A model generated the notes under the pieces. It searched no databases. It saw only the letters and a program-made list of their open reading frames with translations, and had not been told where the DNA came from. A DNA stretch of 8,691 bases from Sediminibacterium sp. (lineage in GTDB: Bacteria; Bacteroidota; Bacteroidia; Chitinophagales; Chitinophagaceae), in NCBI GenBank assembly GCA_017987615.1, contig JAGNTI010000003.1, forward strand, positions 1 through 8,691. Direction: 5' to 3'. Shown piece by piece: positions 1 through 7,150 of the stretch; position 1 is the stretch's first letter; the number at the start of each line of letters is the position of its first letter. A program made the translations under genes and the position numbers.

Positions 1-1057
1 AATGTTCTTGTGCTGTTTGAAATATAACGTCTAGGCCATTATTGACAGCATTTTTGCCTGCATCAGGATAATCTTTTGCTGTATAATGTAAAACATTGGC
101 GCCGCCCACGGCGCCAGCATCTGAAATAACAAATCCGTTAAAGCCCCACTGCTTTTTTAATAGATTGTTTAATAAATAATCATTGGCAGTTGCAGGGCTT
201 CCATTTACAGAATTGTAAGATGTCATGATAGATCTTGCGCCTGCTTTTTGCACCGCATCTTTAAAAGGAGGGTAGTGGATTTCAGATAAGTATCTTTCGT
301 TCATGTCAATGGGGTAGCTATCTCTTCCGCCATCGCCTACATTGGCAACAAAATGTTTTGGCGTAGCAATGATATTTTCATCTTCTAAAGTTTTCATGTA
401 AGCAACACCCATTTTACTACTCAAGAAAGGGTCTTCTCCATAGGTTTCTTCGGTGCGTCCCCATCTTACGTCAGTTGCAATATTAATAACCGGAGAAAGT
501 ATTTGTCTAATGCCTCTAATTTTTGATTCTTTAGCAATAGCTCCTGCTACAGCCTCCATGGTGCTTGTTTTAAAAGTAGCAGCTAGTCCAATGCTTTGTG
601 GGAATATGGTAGAACCCTGTCTAACAAGGCCGTGTAACGCTTCGTCAAAAGGTAGCATGGGAATACCAAGTCTGGTGCTGTCCATAAAAAACCGCTGTAT
701 GGCGTTCACTTTTTTAGCAAGGCTTACAGCTGTTTCTGTTGCATTGTATTGCAGCATTTGTTGTGCGCCTTCTCCACCTGCAGATGCAGCACTTACTTGA
801 AATCCAAACAGCCCATCTTTATACTTTGGAGCATCTCCTGGTTTGATGTCGCCAGGTATCATAAATAACTGCCAAAATTTTTCGGTAGGCGTCATTCTAT
901 CCAGCAAATCTTTGACTCTTTCGTTGATGGGTGCTCTACTATTTTTGTAGAGTGGAATGGTTTGCGCATCAACGGTTGAAGTAGCAATGATTTGTATAAA
1001 AATTACGTATACAAATCGAGTAAAAATTTTGCGCGTAGTTATCGTTATTGTGTTCAT
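1..1057 (-). CDS. Glycoside hydrolase family 3 enzyme (beta-glucosidase-like), secreted, 3' end cut by window
   Basis: An open frame of 352 codons reads leftwards from ATG at 1057-1055 and is still open at position 1, so only the N-terminal part is present. Residues 1-31 look like a signal peptide (basic start with R9, K10 and R14, hydrophobic core FVYVIFIQII, likely cleavage after VDA), so the product should be periplasmic or exported. The rest follows the GH3 (alpha/beta)8 domain: RMTPTEK near the mature start, LPFDEALHG, SPVINIATDVRWGR followed by EETYGEDPFL, KHFVAN with K234-H235, and FVISDAGAV, where D313 is the expected catalytic nucleophile. The family hydrolyses beta-linked glucosides or xylosides from the non-reducing end; the exact substrate cannot be told. 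The acid/base residue lies in the missing C-terminal part. The start lies 2 nt after the rdgB stop, so it is probably co-transcribed with rdgB and translationally coupled. Confidence 0.93.
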   Translation of the reverse strand, partial: MNTITITTRKIFTRFVYVIFIQIIATSTVDAQTIPLYKNSRAPINERVKDLLDRMTPTEKFWQLFMIPGDIKPGDAPKYKDGLFGFQVSAASAGGEGAQQMLQYNATETAVSLAKKVNAIQRFFMDSTRLGIPMLPFDEALHGLVRQGSTIFPQSIGLAATFKTSTMEAVAGAIAKESKIRGIRQILSPVINIATDVRWGRTEETYGEDPFLSSKMGVAYMKTLEDENIIATPKHFVANVGDGGRDSYPIDMNERYLSEIHYPPFKDAVQKAGARSIMTSYNSVNGSPATANDYLLNNLLKKQWGFNGFVISDAGAVGGANVLHYTAKDYPDAGKNAVNNGLDVIFQTAQEH

Positions 1058-1059
1058 AT

Positions 1060-1641
1060 TTATGCTTCGTAGTCGTTTAAAAAATTGATGAGTTTTTGTA
1101 CTGCTTTTTTTCTGTGGCTAAATTTATTTTTTTCTGAAATATCCATGTTAGCAAAAGTTATATTACTGCCCTCTGGAATAAAAATGGGATCGTACCCAAA
1201 TCCACTAGTGCCATCTTGTGCGGTCGTAATGTGTCCTTTGCAAATACCTTCAAATTGATATTCTTTTCCACCAATAATGAGCGAAACAACGGTTCTAAAC
1301 CTTGCAGCTCTAGAAGGTTTGTTTGTTAGTTCTGCTAATAATTTATCAATATTGTCCTGCATGTTTCGTCCTTCTCCTGCATACCTCGCAGATTTTACAC
1401 CAGGTGCACCGCCAAGTGCCTCCACTTCTAGTCCTGTATCTTCACTAAATACAGCTTCGTTAGTGAGCTTGTAAATGGTAGAAGATTTTTCTGTGGCATT
1501 GGCTTCTAAAGTATCATGTGGTTCTGGAATGTCAATATCAATGCCCACTTCTTGCAAAGTAAAAATTTCAAATTTTTGATGGCTAAGGTGTTTAATTTCC
1601 TCTACCTTGTTTTTATTATTGGTTGCAAAAATTATTTTCAT
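1060..1641 (-). CDS. rdgB: RdgB/HAM1-family non-canonical purine NTP pyrophosphatase (dITP/XTP)
   Basis: The 193-residue product has the usual length of the Ham1/RdgB family. These cytosolic enzymes hydrolyse ITP, dITP and XTP to monophosphate plus pyrophosphate, which keeps deaminated purines out of nucleic acids. Visible family motifs are the N-terminal nucleotide-binding FATNNKNK (residues 5-12), SEDTGLEVEALGGAPGV (66-82, with D68 in the position of the family's catalytic/metal-binding acidic residues), RTVVSLI (116-122), SGFGYDPIF (146-154) and the C-terminal SHRKKA (175-180). Many homologues read A-D-D-S-G where this one reads S-E-D-T-G; this is a conservative difference. The ATG at 1641 lies just after two tandem TAG codons that end the upstream gene, and the TAA at 1062-1060 is followed 2 nt later by the GH3 start. 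The gene is therefore the middle member of a three-gene operon. No Shine-Dalgarno sequence is visible. Confidence 0.96.
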   Translation of the reverse strand: MKIIFATNNKNKVEEIKHLSHQKFEIFTLQEVGIDIDIPEPHDTLEANATEKSSTIYKLTNEAVFSEDTGLEVEALGGAPGVKSARYAGEGRNMQDNIDKLLAELTNKPSRAARFRTVVSLIIGGKEYQFEGICKGHITTAQDGTSGFGYDPIFIPEGSNITFANMDISEKNKFSHRKKAVQKLINFLNDYEA

Positions 1642-1644
1642 CTA

Positions 1645-2211
1645 CTACTGGATATTAAATGTCTTTTTAAGTGCATTCCAAAGTTTCCCTTTCTCTAACT
1701 TTGCTGCATCTGTTTTTACAAGCATTGATTGTAATGGTGCAGAAAATAAAAGGGTACAATTGTCATATTGTTGTACTTGATACTGCGGTACTTCAAAAGG
1801 AAGCGCAATGCTTGCCGCATTAATATCAAATAAAATAATAGTGTTAGGTTGTAGTTCTGTTTTTATTTGTGTGTAGTTAATAGTTTGATTGGCCGTATTA
1901 ACAATGGCAACGTCGCCCATGTTAAGTTTACACGCGGCCAGAATGGCTGTTAAAAATTGTAACGATTCGTCTGCTACATGAACGGCTGAACTATCTTTTA
2001 ATAAGATGGTTATCTTTTTTTGATTGTCACCTAAAAAACCAATTGGTTTTAATGGTTGCGCTTCCTCAATAGCAGGTGTAATAGACTCACTCTTTTTAGT
2101 TTCAGTGGCTAGAGGGCGTTTGCTGCTCTCTTTAGCGTCCACTAAAACGAGGTCATCTTTATATAAAGAGGCTATAACAAAGGGAGGAAGCAAATTATTT
2201 TCAGAATTCAT
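1645..2211 (-). CDS. Conserved-looking hypothetical protein, possible DNA polymerase III psi (HolD)-like fold
   Basis: I do not firmly recognise this 188-residue protein. It has no signal peptide or membrane segment, so it is likely cytosolic. Residues 1-24 form a short hydrophobic N-terminal part, residues 25-55 are a polar, Lys/Glu/Ser/Pro-rich linker, and residues 57-188 look like a compact alpha/beta domain (GFLGDNQKKITILLK, then DESLQFLTAILAACKL, then DVAIVNT, then NTIILFDI). The C-terminus, LLFSAPLQSML (154-164) followed by KLEKGKLWNALKKTF (171-185), resembles the end of E. coli psi, which as I recall it has a SPALTDL stretch followed by ARAALWQQI. The order of preceding strands and helices also resembles psi, a relative of the uracil-DNA glycosylase fold. 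This is an inference from remembered sequence, not a search. It ends with TAG TAG directly before the rdgB ATG and is the first gene of the operon. The start chosen is the ATG at 2211-2209. Confidence 0.8.
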   Translation of the reverse strand: MNSENNLLPPFVIASLYKDDLVLVDAKESSKRPLATETKKSESITPAIEEAQPLKPIGFLGDNQKKITILLKDSSAVHVADESLQFLTAILAACKLNMGDVAIVNTANQTINYTQIKTELQPNTIILFDINAASIALPFEVPQYQVQQYDNCTLLFSAPLQSMLVKTDAAKLEKGKLWNALKKTFNIQ

Positions 2212-2255
2212 AGCAGATTTACAATATTAACGATTGTTAGTTTTCATTTTTTTTG

Positions 2256-2274
2256 TTTCTTTGCACCAAATATA
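2256..2274. promoter_or_regulatory. Overlapping divergent promoter -7 boxes between ilvE and the rdgB operon
   Basis: On the plus strand, TTTCTTTG at 2256-2263 resembles the Bacteroidota -7 box TAnnTTTG. It is preceded by ATTG at 2233-2236 with exactly 19 nt between, matching the TTTG/-33 spacing. It would start ilvE transcription a few bases before the ATG at 2280. On the minus strand, TATATTTG (2274 down to 2267) matches TAnnTTTG exactly and points towards the gene starting at 2211, but I see no good -33 partner for it. The two boxes are 3 bp apart. Confidence 0.5.
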
Positions 2275-2279
2275 AAACT

Positions 2280-3344
2280 ATGGCAGCAGCACTTGACGTA
2301 AAGATTGAAAAAGTTCAGCACAGTAGGTTAGCAAATACAACGCTCGAAAATATTCCTTTTGGTCGTGTTTTTACAGATCATATGTTCGAAGCTGACTATA
2401 TAGATGGTGTTTGGACAAATGTGGTGATTAGGCCTTATCAGCCGCTGCAGTTTGATCCTTCATTGGCTGCACTTCATTATGGTCAATCCATTTTTGAAGG
2501 CGTTAAAGCATATAAGAGTGATGCTGGCGAGGTTCATATTTTTAGACCTCAAGATAATTTTAGAAGATTCAATATTTCTGCAGCGCGTATGTGTATGCCA
2601 GAAGTTCCAGAAGCGATATTTATGGAAGGGATGCGCCTTCTCATTGATATAGATAGAGACTGGGTTCCGGCAATGTCGGATCATTCTTTATACATTAGAC
2701 CCTTTATGTTTGCGACCGATCCAGTTATTGGCGTAAAACCTTCTGATAATTACAAGTTCATGATTTTGTTAAGTCCTACCGGGCCTTACTATAGCACCCC
2801 TATGAAAATTTATGTAGAAGAAACATACACAAGAGCTGCTCCGGGTGGTGTTGGTTTTGCAAAAAATGCGGGTAATTATGCGGCAAGTATGCTTGCAACA
2901 CAAAAAGCAAAAGAGGCTGGTTATGATCAAGTATTATGGACCGATGCTTTTGAACATAAGTACTTACAAGAAGTAGGTACCATGAATGTGTTTTTTGTTA
3001 TAGGCAACAAAGTGGTTACCCCTGAGTTAACAGAAGGAACCATTTTAGAAGGTGTTACAAGAGACAGTGCTATAACGGTTTTAAAAGAAATGGGTATGGA
3101 AGTGCAGGAAGTAAAAATAACCATTGATGAACTGATTGCTTTCCAAAAACAAGGTATTTTACATGAAGTTTTTGGCACTGGAACGGCTGCTACAATTTCA
3201 AAAATTAAAGAACTGCGTTATAAAGATTATAGCATGCATTTCGATACTGATAAGGCAGGTGTTGCCAAAGAATTAAAAGACAGGCTCACTGCTATCAGGT
3301 ATGCAACTGCTCCGGATACGCACCACTGGTTGTTTAAAGTTTAA
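2280..3344 (+). CDS. ilvE: Branched-chain amino acid aminotransferase (class IV PLP enzyme)
   Basis: The 354-residue product is a fold-type IV aminotransferase of the larger BCAT type (like eukaryotic BCATs). It interconverts Leu, Ile and Val with their 2-oxo acids using 2-oxoglutarate/glutamate in the cytosol. Motifs are LHYGQSIFEGVKAYKS (65-80), FRPQDNFRRFN (88-98), LYIRPFMFA (137-145), GGVGFAKNAGNYAAS (189-203) with K195 as the expected PLP Schiff-base lysine, GYDQVLWTD (214-222), EVGTMNVFFV (231-240), EGTILEGVTRDS (252-263) and EVFGTGTAA (296-304). I chose the ATG at 2280. A TTG nine codons upstream (2253) would lie inside the promoter -7 region and adds residues unlike the family start. 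No other ilv gene is adjacent. The last 11 bases overlap the 3' end of the convergent large secreted-protein gene, and no terminator separates them. Confidence 0.96.
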   Translation: MAAALDVKIEKVQHSRLANTTLENIPFGRVFTDHMFEADYIDGVWTNVVIRPYQPLQFDPSLAALHYGQSIFEGVKAYKSDAGEVHIFRPQDNFRRFNISAARMCMPEVPEAIFMEGMRLLIDIDRDWVPAMSDHSLYIRPFMFATDPVIGVKPSDNYKFMILLSPTGPYYSTPMKIYVEETYTRAAPGGVGFAKNAGNYAASMLATQKAKEAGYDQVLWTDAFEHKYLQEVGTMNVFFVIGNKVVTPELTEGTILEGVTRDSAITVLKEMGMEVQEVKITIDELIAFQKQGILHEVFGTGTAATISKIKELRYKDYSMHFDTDKAGVAKELKDRLTAIRYATAPDTHHWLFKV

Positions 3345-6300
3345 TAAACTGTTTCAGTAAATAGTTTTTTCCTGCTTTAATTACTGCAACATAAGAGCCC
3401 GCTTTTAAGTGCGGTACTTCTATGTTTGCTAATCCGTTTTTACTTGCGGCAAATGTTTTGTTTAGCAATAGTGTGCCATCTATGCTATGTATGGATATTT
3501 GGTATACAAGGGGCTCTCTAAATGAATAACGGATTCCTAATTGGTTGTGTACGGGGTTGGGTGTAACAATTCCTATAATAGGATCTTCTTGCCTTGGGGG
3601 TGGCGGTGGCCCAGTAATTTCAAAACGTTTCTCTCCAGCACTTGTGCTGTCTGTGCTTATCTCAAAAGTATAACTGCTATCCTGTATTATTTTTTGATAC
3701 CTATTTAATAGTTTGTCGTGTAGGTAGGCTTCCATTTCATTTGCTATAACAAAACCGGTGCATACCAATTTGTATTTTCCGGTTTTGTTGGACTTTACAC
3801 CTAATGGAATAAAAAGGTTGTTGTTAAAGGGTCTTGCGTCGATACAAAGGGCCATGCTGTCTCTCGAAATGGAATAAAGTGATATTTTATTTTCGTTTAT
3901 TTTTTCTGCGTCCCATTTTTCAAACCGGCTACTGGCGCTGTCAATGCCTAAAATTTCGAGCCTATCCAATAAGCTATTTTCTTGCATAAGAGCTAGGCTT
4001 ATATGTGCGTATTCATTTTTGTAGCGAATGGTATCGGGTGGTTCATTTTGATGAAACTTGGTTCGTTCTTCATAGAATAAATAACCAGCAGTCTCCGCTG
4101 TATTTTTAATAATAAAACCTTCTAGTTTTTGAATGACCCTTGGATGTCTAAATGCCTTAGCAGTATAATTGCCAGTGGCACCAAGGCCTGCATCCCAGTA
4201 CCAGTAATACTTTCCAATGCTGCTGCTACTTGAGATTTTACTGATATCTATGTTAGCAGGGTATGGGTTGCCGGTTAAATAATAGCACGTTAATGGGTGA
4301 GCAGGAAAATCCATTTCTAAGGGTCCATGTTGGGGTATGCCTTCTGCCCAAACATTCACCCATGAATCCTGTTTTTTTGTTTCAATAAAAGGCGTTTCGT
4401 TAATTATACTCGAACTATTATTCGGGTACAACCAAATTTTAATGGCGCTGTTAGCTTCTAGGTAACTGCTGTCCATTTTTGTAAATGGTTGAAATACTAA
4501 TTGTGTTATGTGATTGGAGCCGGTATCTAAATAGTAGCTAGAAGGGTAATTGTGTATGGCGCTGTCAAAACCAGTGCTGGATTGGTTATTGCCCGTTATG
4601 GCGATACTATTTTTAAGGCTTTGTAAACTAGATGTATTTGAAAAGGGTAGTGATAATAATTTTGTTTGTCCTTCTAGTAAATGATACATTTTATGTACGG
4701 TAACGGGTCCAATAATTTTTGTGTTATTGCCGGAAGGGTTAATTTGCGCAGTTGCTTGCATGGTTATATGCTTTGTTTGTAAGCTGCCATTAAATAGTGT
4801 GACGCTCTTTTCTATAATCAGTGAATCTAAAAATTGTACTTTATTTTTTGTGTCTATTTGTAGAGTATGGATACGGTTATTTTTAAAAACATTTGGACGA
4901 ATAGTTACACTGTCTTTTTCTATGTTGATAGTTCCACGTGATGCATCAATGGTGCCAGCGCCAAGCACTGCAGTAGGCCAGTGCAATGCACCGTTTATGA
5001 CAATGCTTGCAAACGAGTCCAGCATCATTGTTTTGGCTGTATTGGACTGGTTTGGAAATGCGTCACTAATTACTATTTGACTGCCTTGTTGCACCAAAAC
5101 ATGGGTGCTACTATCTGGTACGGTGCCGCCACACCAATTACTACCTATTTGCCATAGCGCATTTTGCGCCCCCATCCATAAACCATTATTTTTTACTTGA
5201 ACACTAATAAAATTACTGGTATCGGTGCATGAAAAACGGGTGGCTATTCTTTTAAATAAGGTACTACGTTGCAAAGTGCCCGATTGATAATTGTATGCAT
5301 TGTTAATGGCTGTAATCATTTTAAATTGTACAGCAGTATCTTCTTTGTAAAGCCAATGATAGCTTGTGTTTGCTGGATTGCTGCCGGTAAAAAGTGTGGG
5401 CGCAAAACCTTTGCAAATGATTTGATCTCCGGTAATGGTATTGTCTACAATTGTGCTATCTAATTGAAATATTATTTTTTTAAAACTGCTATTGATGCCG
5501 TCCGATATTTCGATAATAGCACTATCCATTCCTGCATATACATTGGAAGGTATAAATGTTAGAACGCTTGGATAAGAACTATCGCTTACCGTTTTCTTCG
5601 AAAACGGTAAGCCTAAAATTTCTCCCTGCGTAGGAGGGGTACTTAACTTCCAAATGATCGTTTCGCTACTATCTGTTTGCATCACACCTAATGCTCCAGG
5701 CGTTATGTCTACATGGCGTTTGCAGCTATGTAAGTGTAATGTACTTGTGTCTATAAAAGCAGGTGCTACTGCGTCAATTTTTACTTGTAAAAAACGGGTA
5801 TTGCTCGTTATTATTCCGTTGCAATCATTAAAGGCGGCGTCTCTAATGGCGCTTGTGTCGCTATTTATTTTTGGGTAGATAGTTAAGCCATTTTTTGCGA
5901 GATCGCCACTTGTAATGATGTATGTAAAATGCCATTCGTTGCTGCCCGAACCTTTGGTGTATACAAGGTTTTTTGCACTATCCGAAATGGTAGCTACTAG
6001 GTAAGGCGTAAAAGAACTGATGTTTAAATAACAAGGTTCCGAAAAAATAATTTTAGCCGTAAGTGTATCGCCGGTGGTGTATGTTTTTGCGTTGGGTGGT
6101 ATGACCTCAAACACAGTAGGGTCGGTGTTATCAGGCAAGGTAAGTGCTTTGCAAATTAATTGTTGCAGCGCCATGCCATCATCGTTTCCGATGTCATCTT
6201 TGTCTTGCCATTTTAAAATAAGTTGTTCGCCAGGTTTCCAATTTAAATTAAATAGCGTGTCTTTTTTTTGTTGCTGATTAATGTTTAAAAGTCCATTAAG

Positions 6301-6939
6301 GGCTGACGTTCCTGTACTTGTTTGAACCGAATAAAAACTGAGCGCTGCAACTTTTTTTGTAACCGTATCTAAAACATTATTTGTTGGACTTGTTGCATAA
6401 GAAAAGGTCCATTCGTTTACTTTACCACTGCCGCCTTTGCGCCACTGTGCAGCTACTATTTCTATTTCAAATTGATCTATAATCGTGTTTGATGTATTGG
6501 TAAAAACAATGCCAAAAACATAGGAGCCCGCGCTGCTCGCAAGGCTTCCAAGCCCTCTGGTAGCAGCGTTTGTAGCCCCATTTGCAGCTCCGTAACTAAA
6601 AATGCCGCTAGTGGCATTGGAACCAGAACTGGTGGTAAAATTGAGTACTGCATTACTACCACTTGATTGCGCAATAAATAAACCAGTTAGTCCCGCATGA
6701 ATGCTTCCCAAATAATAGGGGCCCTTGCCAGATATGCCGCTAACATAACTGCTAGCCGCTGGTAAATTGGAAAAGTTTTGGGTGTAAACAAAGTTTACGG
6801 CCGGGTAGGGGTAGGTATTTTGTGTGGTGGAAATTTGCGCAAAAACAACATTTGAGGCGCTAATTAGTAAAAAAGCAATCATAAATGCCAGCGCAAAAGA
6901 CCTATTCTGGCAAAACAAGCGAAAAATGAAAATATGCAT
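3334..6939 (-). CDS. Large modular secreted/surface protein with type IX secretion (T9SS) C-terminal sorting domain
   Basis: The product is 1201 residues. Residues 1-34 are a signal peptide (long hydrophobic core, cleavage likely after VVFA); an alternative start at M20 (6882) would leave a shorter but still plausible one. Residues ~45-265 form a beta-sandwich module seen in many Bacteroidota exoproteins, with RGLGSL (128-133), QWRKGG (165-170) and WQDKDDIGNDDGMAL (244-258). Residues ~272-390 look like a bacterial Ig-like domain (IIFSEP, YTKGSGSNEWHFTY, IRDAAFNDCNG). Residues ~500-583 resemble the Ig/PKD-like repeats of gliding-type proteins (TGDQIICKG, C571). Residues ~587-740 start WMGAQNALWQIGSNWCGG and may be beta-helical. 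GNPYPANID (890-898) and LEGFIIK (939-945) are recurrent T9SS-cargo motifs. A PPPPP linker (1111-1115) precedes the type A sorting domain (PNPVHNQL at 1127-1134, to the end). No catalytic residues are evident; an adhesin or structural role is possible but unproven. Confidence 0.9.
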   Translation of the reverse strand: MHIFIFRLFCQNRSFALAFMIAFLLISASNVVFAQISTTQNTYPYPAVNFVYTQNFSNLPAASSYVSGISGKGPYYLGSIHAGLTGLFIAQSSGSNAVLNFTTSSGSNATSGIFSYGAANGATNAATRGLGSLASSAGSYVFGIVFTNTSNTIIDQFEIEIVAAQWRKGGSGKVNEWTFSYATSPTNNVLDTVTKKVAALSFYSVQTSTGTSALNGLLNINQQQKKDTLFNLNWKPGEQLILKWQDKDDIGNDDGMALQQLICKALTLPDNTDPTVFEVIPPNAKTYTTGDTLTAKIIFSEPCYLNISSFTPYLVATISDSAKNLVYTKGSGSNEWHFTYIITSGDLAKNGLTIYPKINSDTSAIRDAAFNDCNGIITSNTRFLQVKIDAVAPAFIDTSTLHLHSCKRHVDITPGALGVMQTDSSETIIWKLSTPPTQGEILGLPFSKKTVSDSSYPSVLTFIPSNVYAGMDSAIIEISDGINSSFKKIIFQLDSTIVDNTITGDQIICKGFAPTLFTGSNPANTSYHWLYKEDTAVQFKMITAINNAYNYQSGTLQRSTLFKRIATRFSCTDTSNFISVQVKNNGLWMGAQNALWQIGSNWCGGTVPDSSTHVLVQQGSQIVISDAFPNQSNTAKTMMLDSFASIVINGALHWPTAVLGAGTIDASRGTINIEKDSVTIRPNVFKNNRIHTLQIDTKNKVQFLDSLIIEKSVTLFNGSLQTKHITMQATAQINPSGNNTKIIGPVTVHKMYHLLEGQTKLLSLPFSNTSSLQSLKNSIAITGNNQSSTGFDSAIHNYPSSYYLDTGSNHITQLVFQPFTKMDSSYLEANSAIKIWLYPNNSSSIINETPFIETKKQDSWVNVWAEGIPQHGPLEMDFPAHPLTCYYLTGNPYPANIDISKISSSSSIGKYYWYWDAGLGATGNYTAKAFRHPRVIQKLEGFIIKNTAETAGYLFYEERTKFHQNEPPDTIRYKNEYAHISLALMQENSLLDRLEILGIDSASSRFEKWDAEKINENKISLYSISRDSMALCIDARPFNNNLFIPLGVKSNKTGKYKLVCTGFVIANEMEAYLHDKLLNRYQKIIQDSSYTFEISTDSTSAGEKRFEITGPPPPPRQEDPIIGIVTPNPVHNQLGIRYSFREPLVYQISIHSIDGTLLLNKTFAASKNGLANIEVPHLKAGSYVAVIKAGKNYLLKQFIKL
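3748..3789. repeat. 11-bp inverted repeat with 20-nt spacer inside the T9SS protein gene
   Basis: AACAAAACCGG (3748-3758) and CCGGTTTTGTT (3779-3789) are exact reverse complements separated by 20 nt. They lie within codons for SNKTGKYKLVCTGFVIA near the C-terminal part of the protein. This could be a weak mRNA hairpin or chance. Confidence 0.5.
5584..5612. repeat. Perfect 13-bp inverted repeat (hairpin, 3-nt loop) inside the T9SS protein gene
   Basis: GCTTACCGTTTTC (5584-5596), loop TTC, then GAAAACGGTAAGC (5600-5612): all 13 pairs match. On the coding (minus) strand it spans the codons for LPFSKKTVS (around residues 443-452). There is no U-run after it in the mRNA direction, so it is not an ordinary intrinsic terminator. 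Confidence 0.8.
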
Positions 6940-7076
6940 AAAAAGGGGTCTTATTATTGGCTAAACAATCTAAATCAATCAGATAGCTTTCTTTTATTTG
7001 ACCTCTAAATCAAGTATTTACTCCTTTTATACCCTTGTATTTGCCCTGAAAATCAATATTTTACGTCTAGTTTAAG

Positions 7077-7096
7077 AAAACTTTTTAAAACTTTTT
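7077..7096. repeat. Tandem 10-bp repeat AAAACTTTTT x2 upstream of the rpsL promoter
   Basis: AAAACTTTTT occurs twice back to back (7077-7086 and 7087-7096), followed by a further T-tract. The 10-bp period is close to one helical turn. The repeat reaches into the -33 element of the rpsL promoter, so it may act as phased A-tract (bent) DNA or an UP-like element. The function is inferred. Confidence 0.55.
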
Positions 7097-7124
7097 GATT
7101 TTTCAGTTCCAGCCATTACCTTTG
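7094..7124 (+). promoter_or_regulatory. rpsL-rpsG promoter, Bacteroidota type
   Basis: TTTG at 7094-7097, a 19-nt spacer and TACCTTTG at 7117-7124 match the Bacteroidota primary-sigma consensus TTTG-N19-TAnnTTTG at every defined base. Transcription should start a few bases after 7124, giving a leader of about 20 nt before the rpsL ATG. The core ATTACCTTTGCCG (7115-7127) recurs exactly upstream of fusA. Confidence 0.82.
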
Positions 7125-7150
7125 CCGTCCGAAATTTTAAACGGTTTAGA

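Larger units (their letters stand above)
6940..7150. other. Divergent intergenic region between the T9SS protein gene and rpsL
   Basis: This is 211 bp of A/T-rich DNA between two divergent genes. The right half carries the rpsL promoter and a phased 10-bp tandem repeat. The left half (6940-7070) should contain the minus-strand promoter for the large secreted protein, but I find no convincing TTTG/TAnnTTTG pair there. No tRNA, small ORF with family features, or riboswitch-like structure was seen. Confidence 0.7.

Noticed and set aside
453..800. Open frame of 115 codons on the plus strand
   Set aside because: It lies wholly antisense to the GH3 gene, whose minus-strand frame carries conserved motifs throughout; this frame has no recognisable features.
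2253..2279. TTG start giving IlvE nine extra residues
   Set aside because: These codons overlap the promoter -7 box and resemble no BCAT N-terminus; the ATG at 2280 fits better.
6940..7076. Promoter for the large secreted protein
   Set aside because: Near-matches such as TTAGATTG exist on the minus strand, but none has a correctly spaced -33 element; not called.
7125..7144. Possible hairpin CCGT/ACGG in the rpsL leader
   Set aside because: Only 4 bp with a 12-nt loop; too weak to call a regulatory structure.
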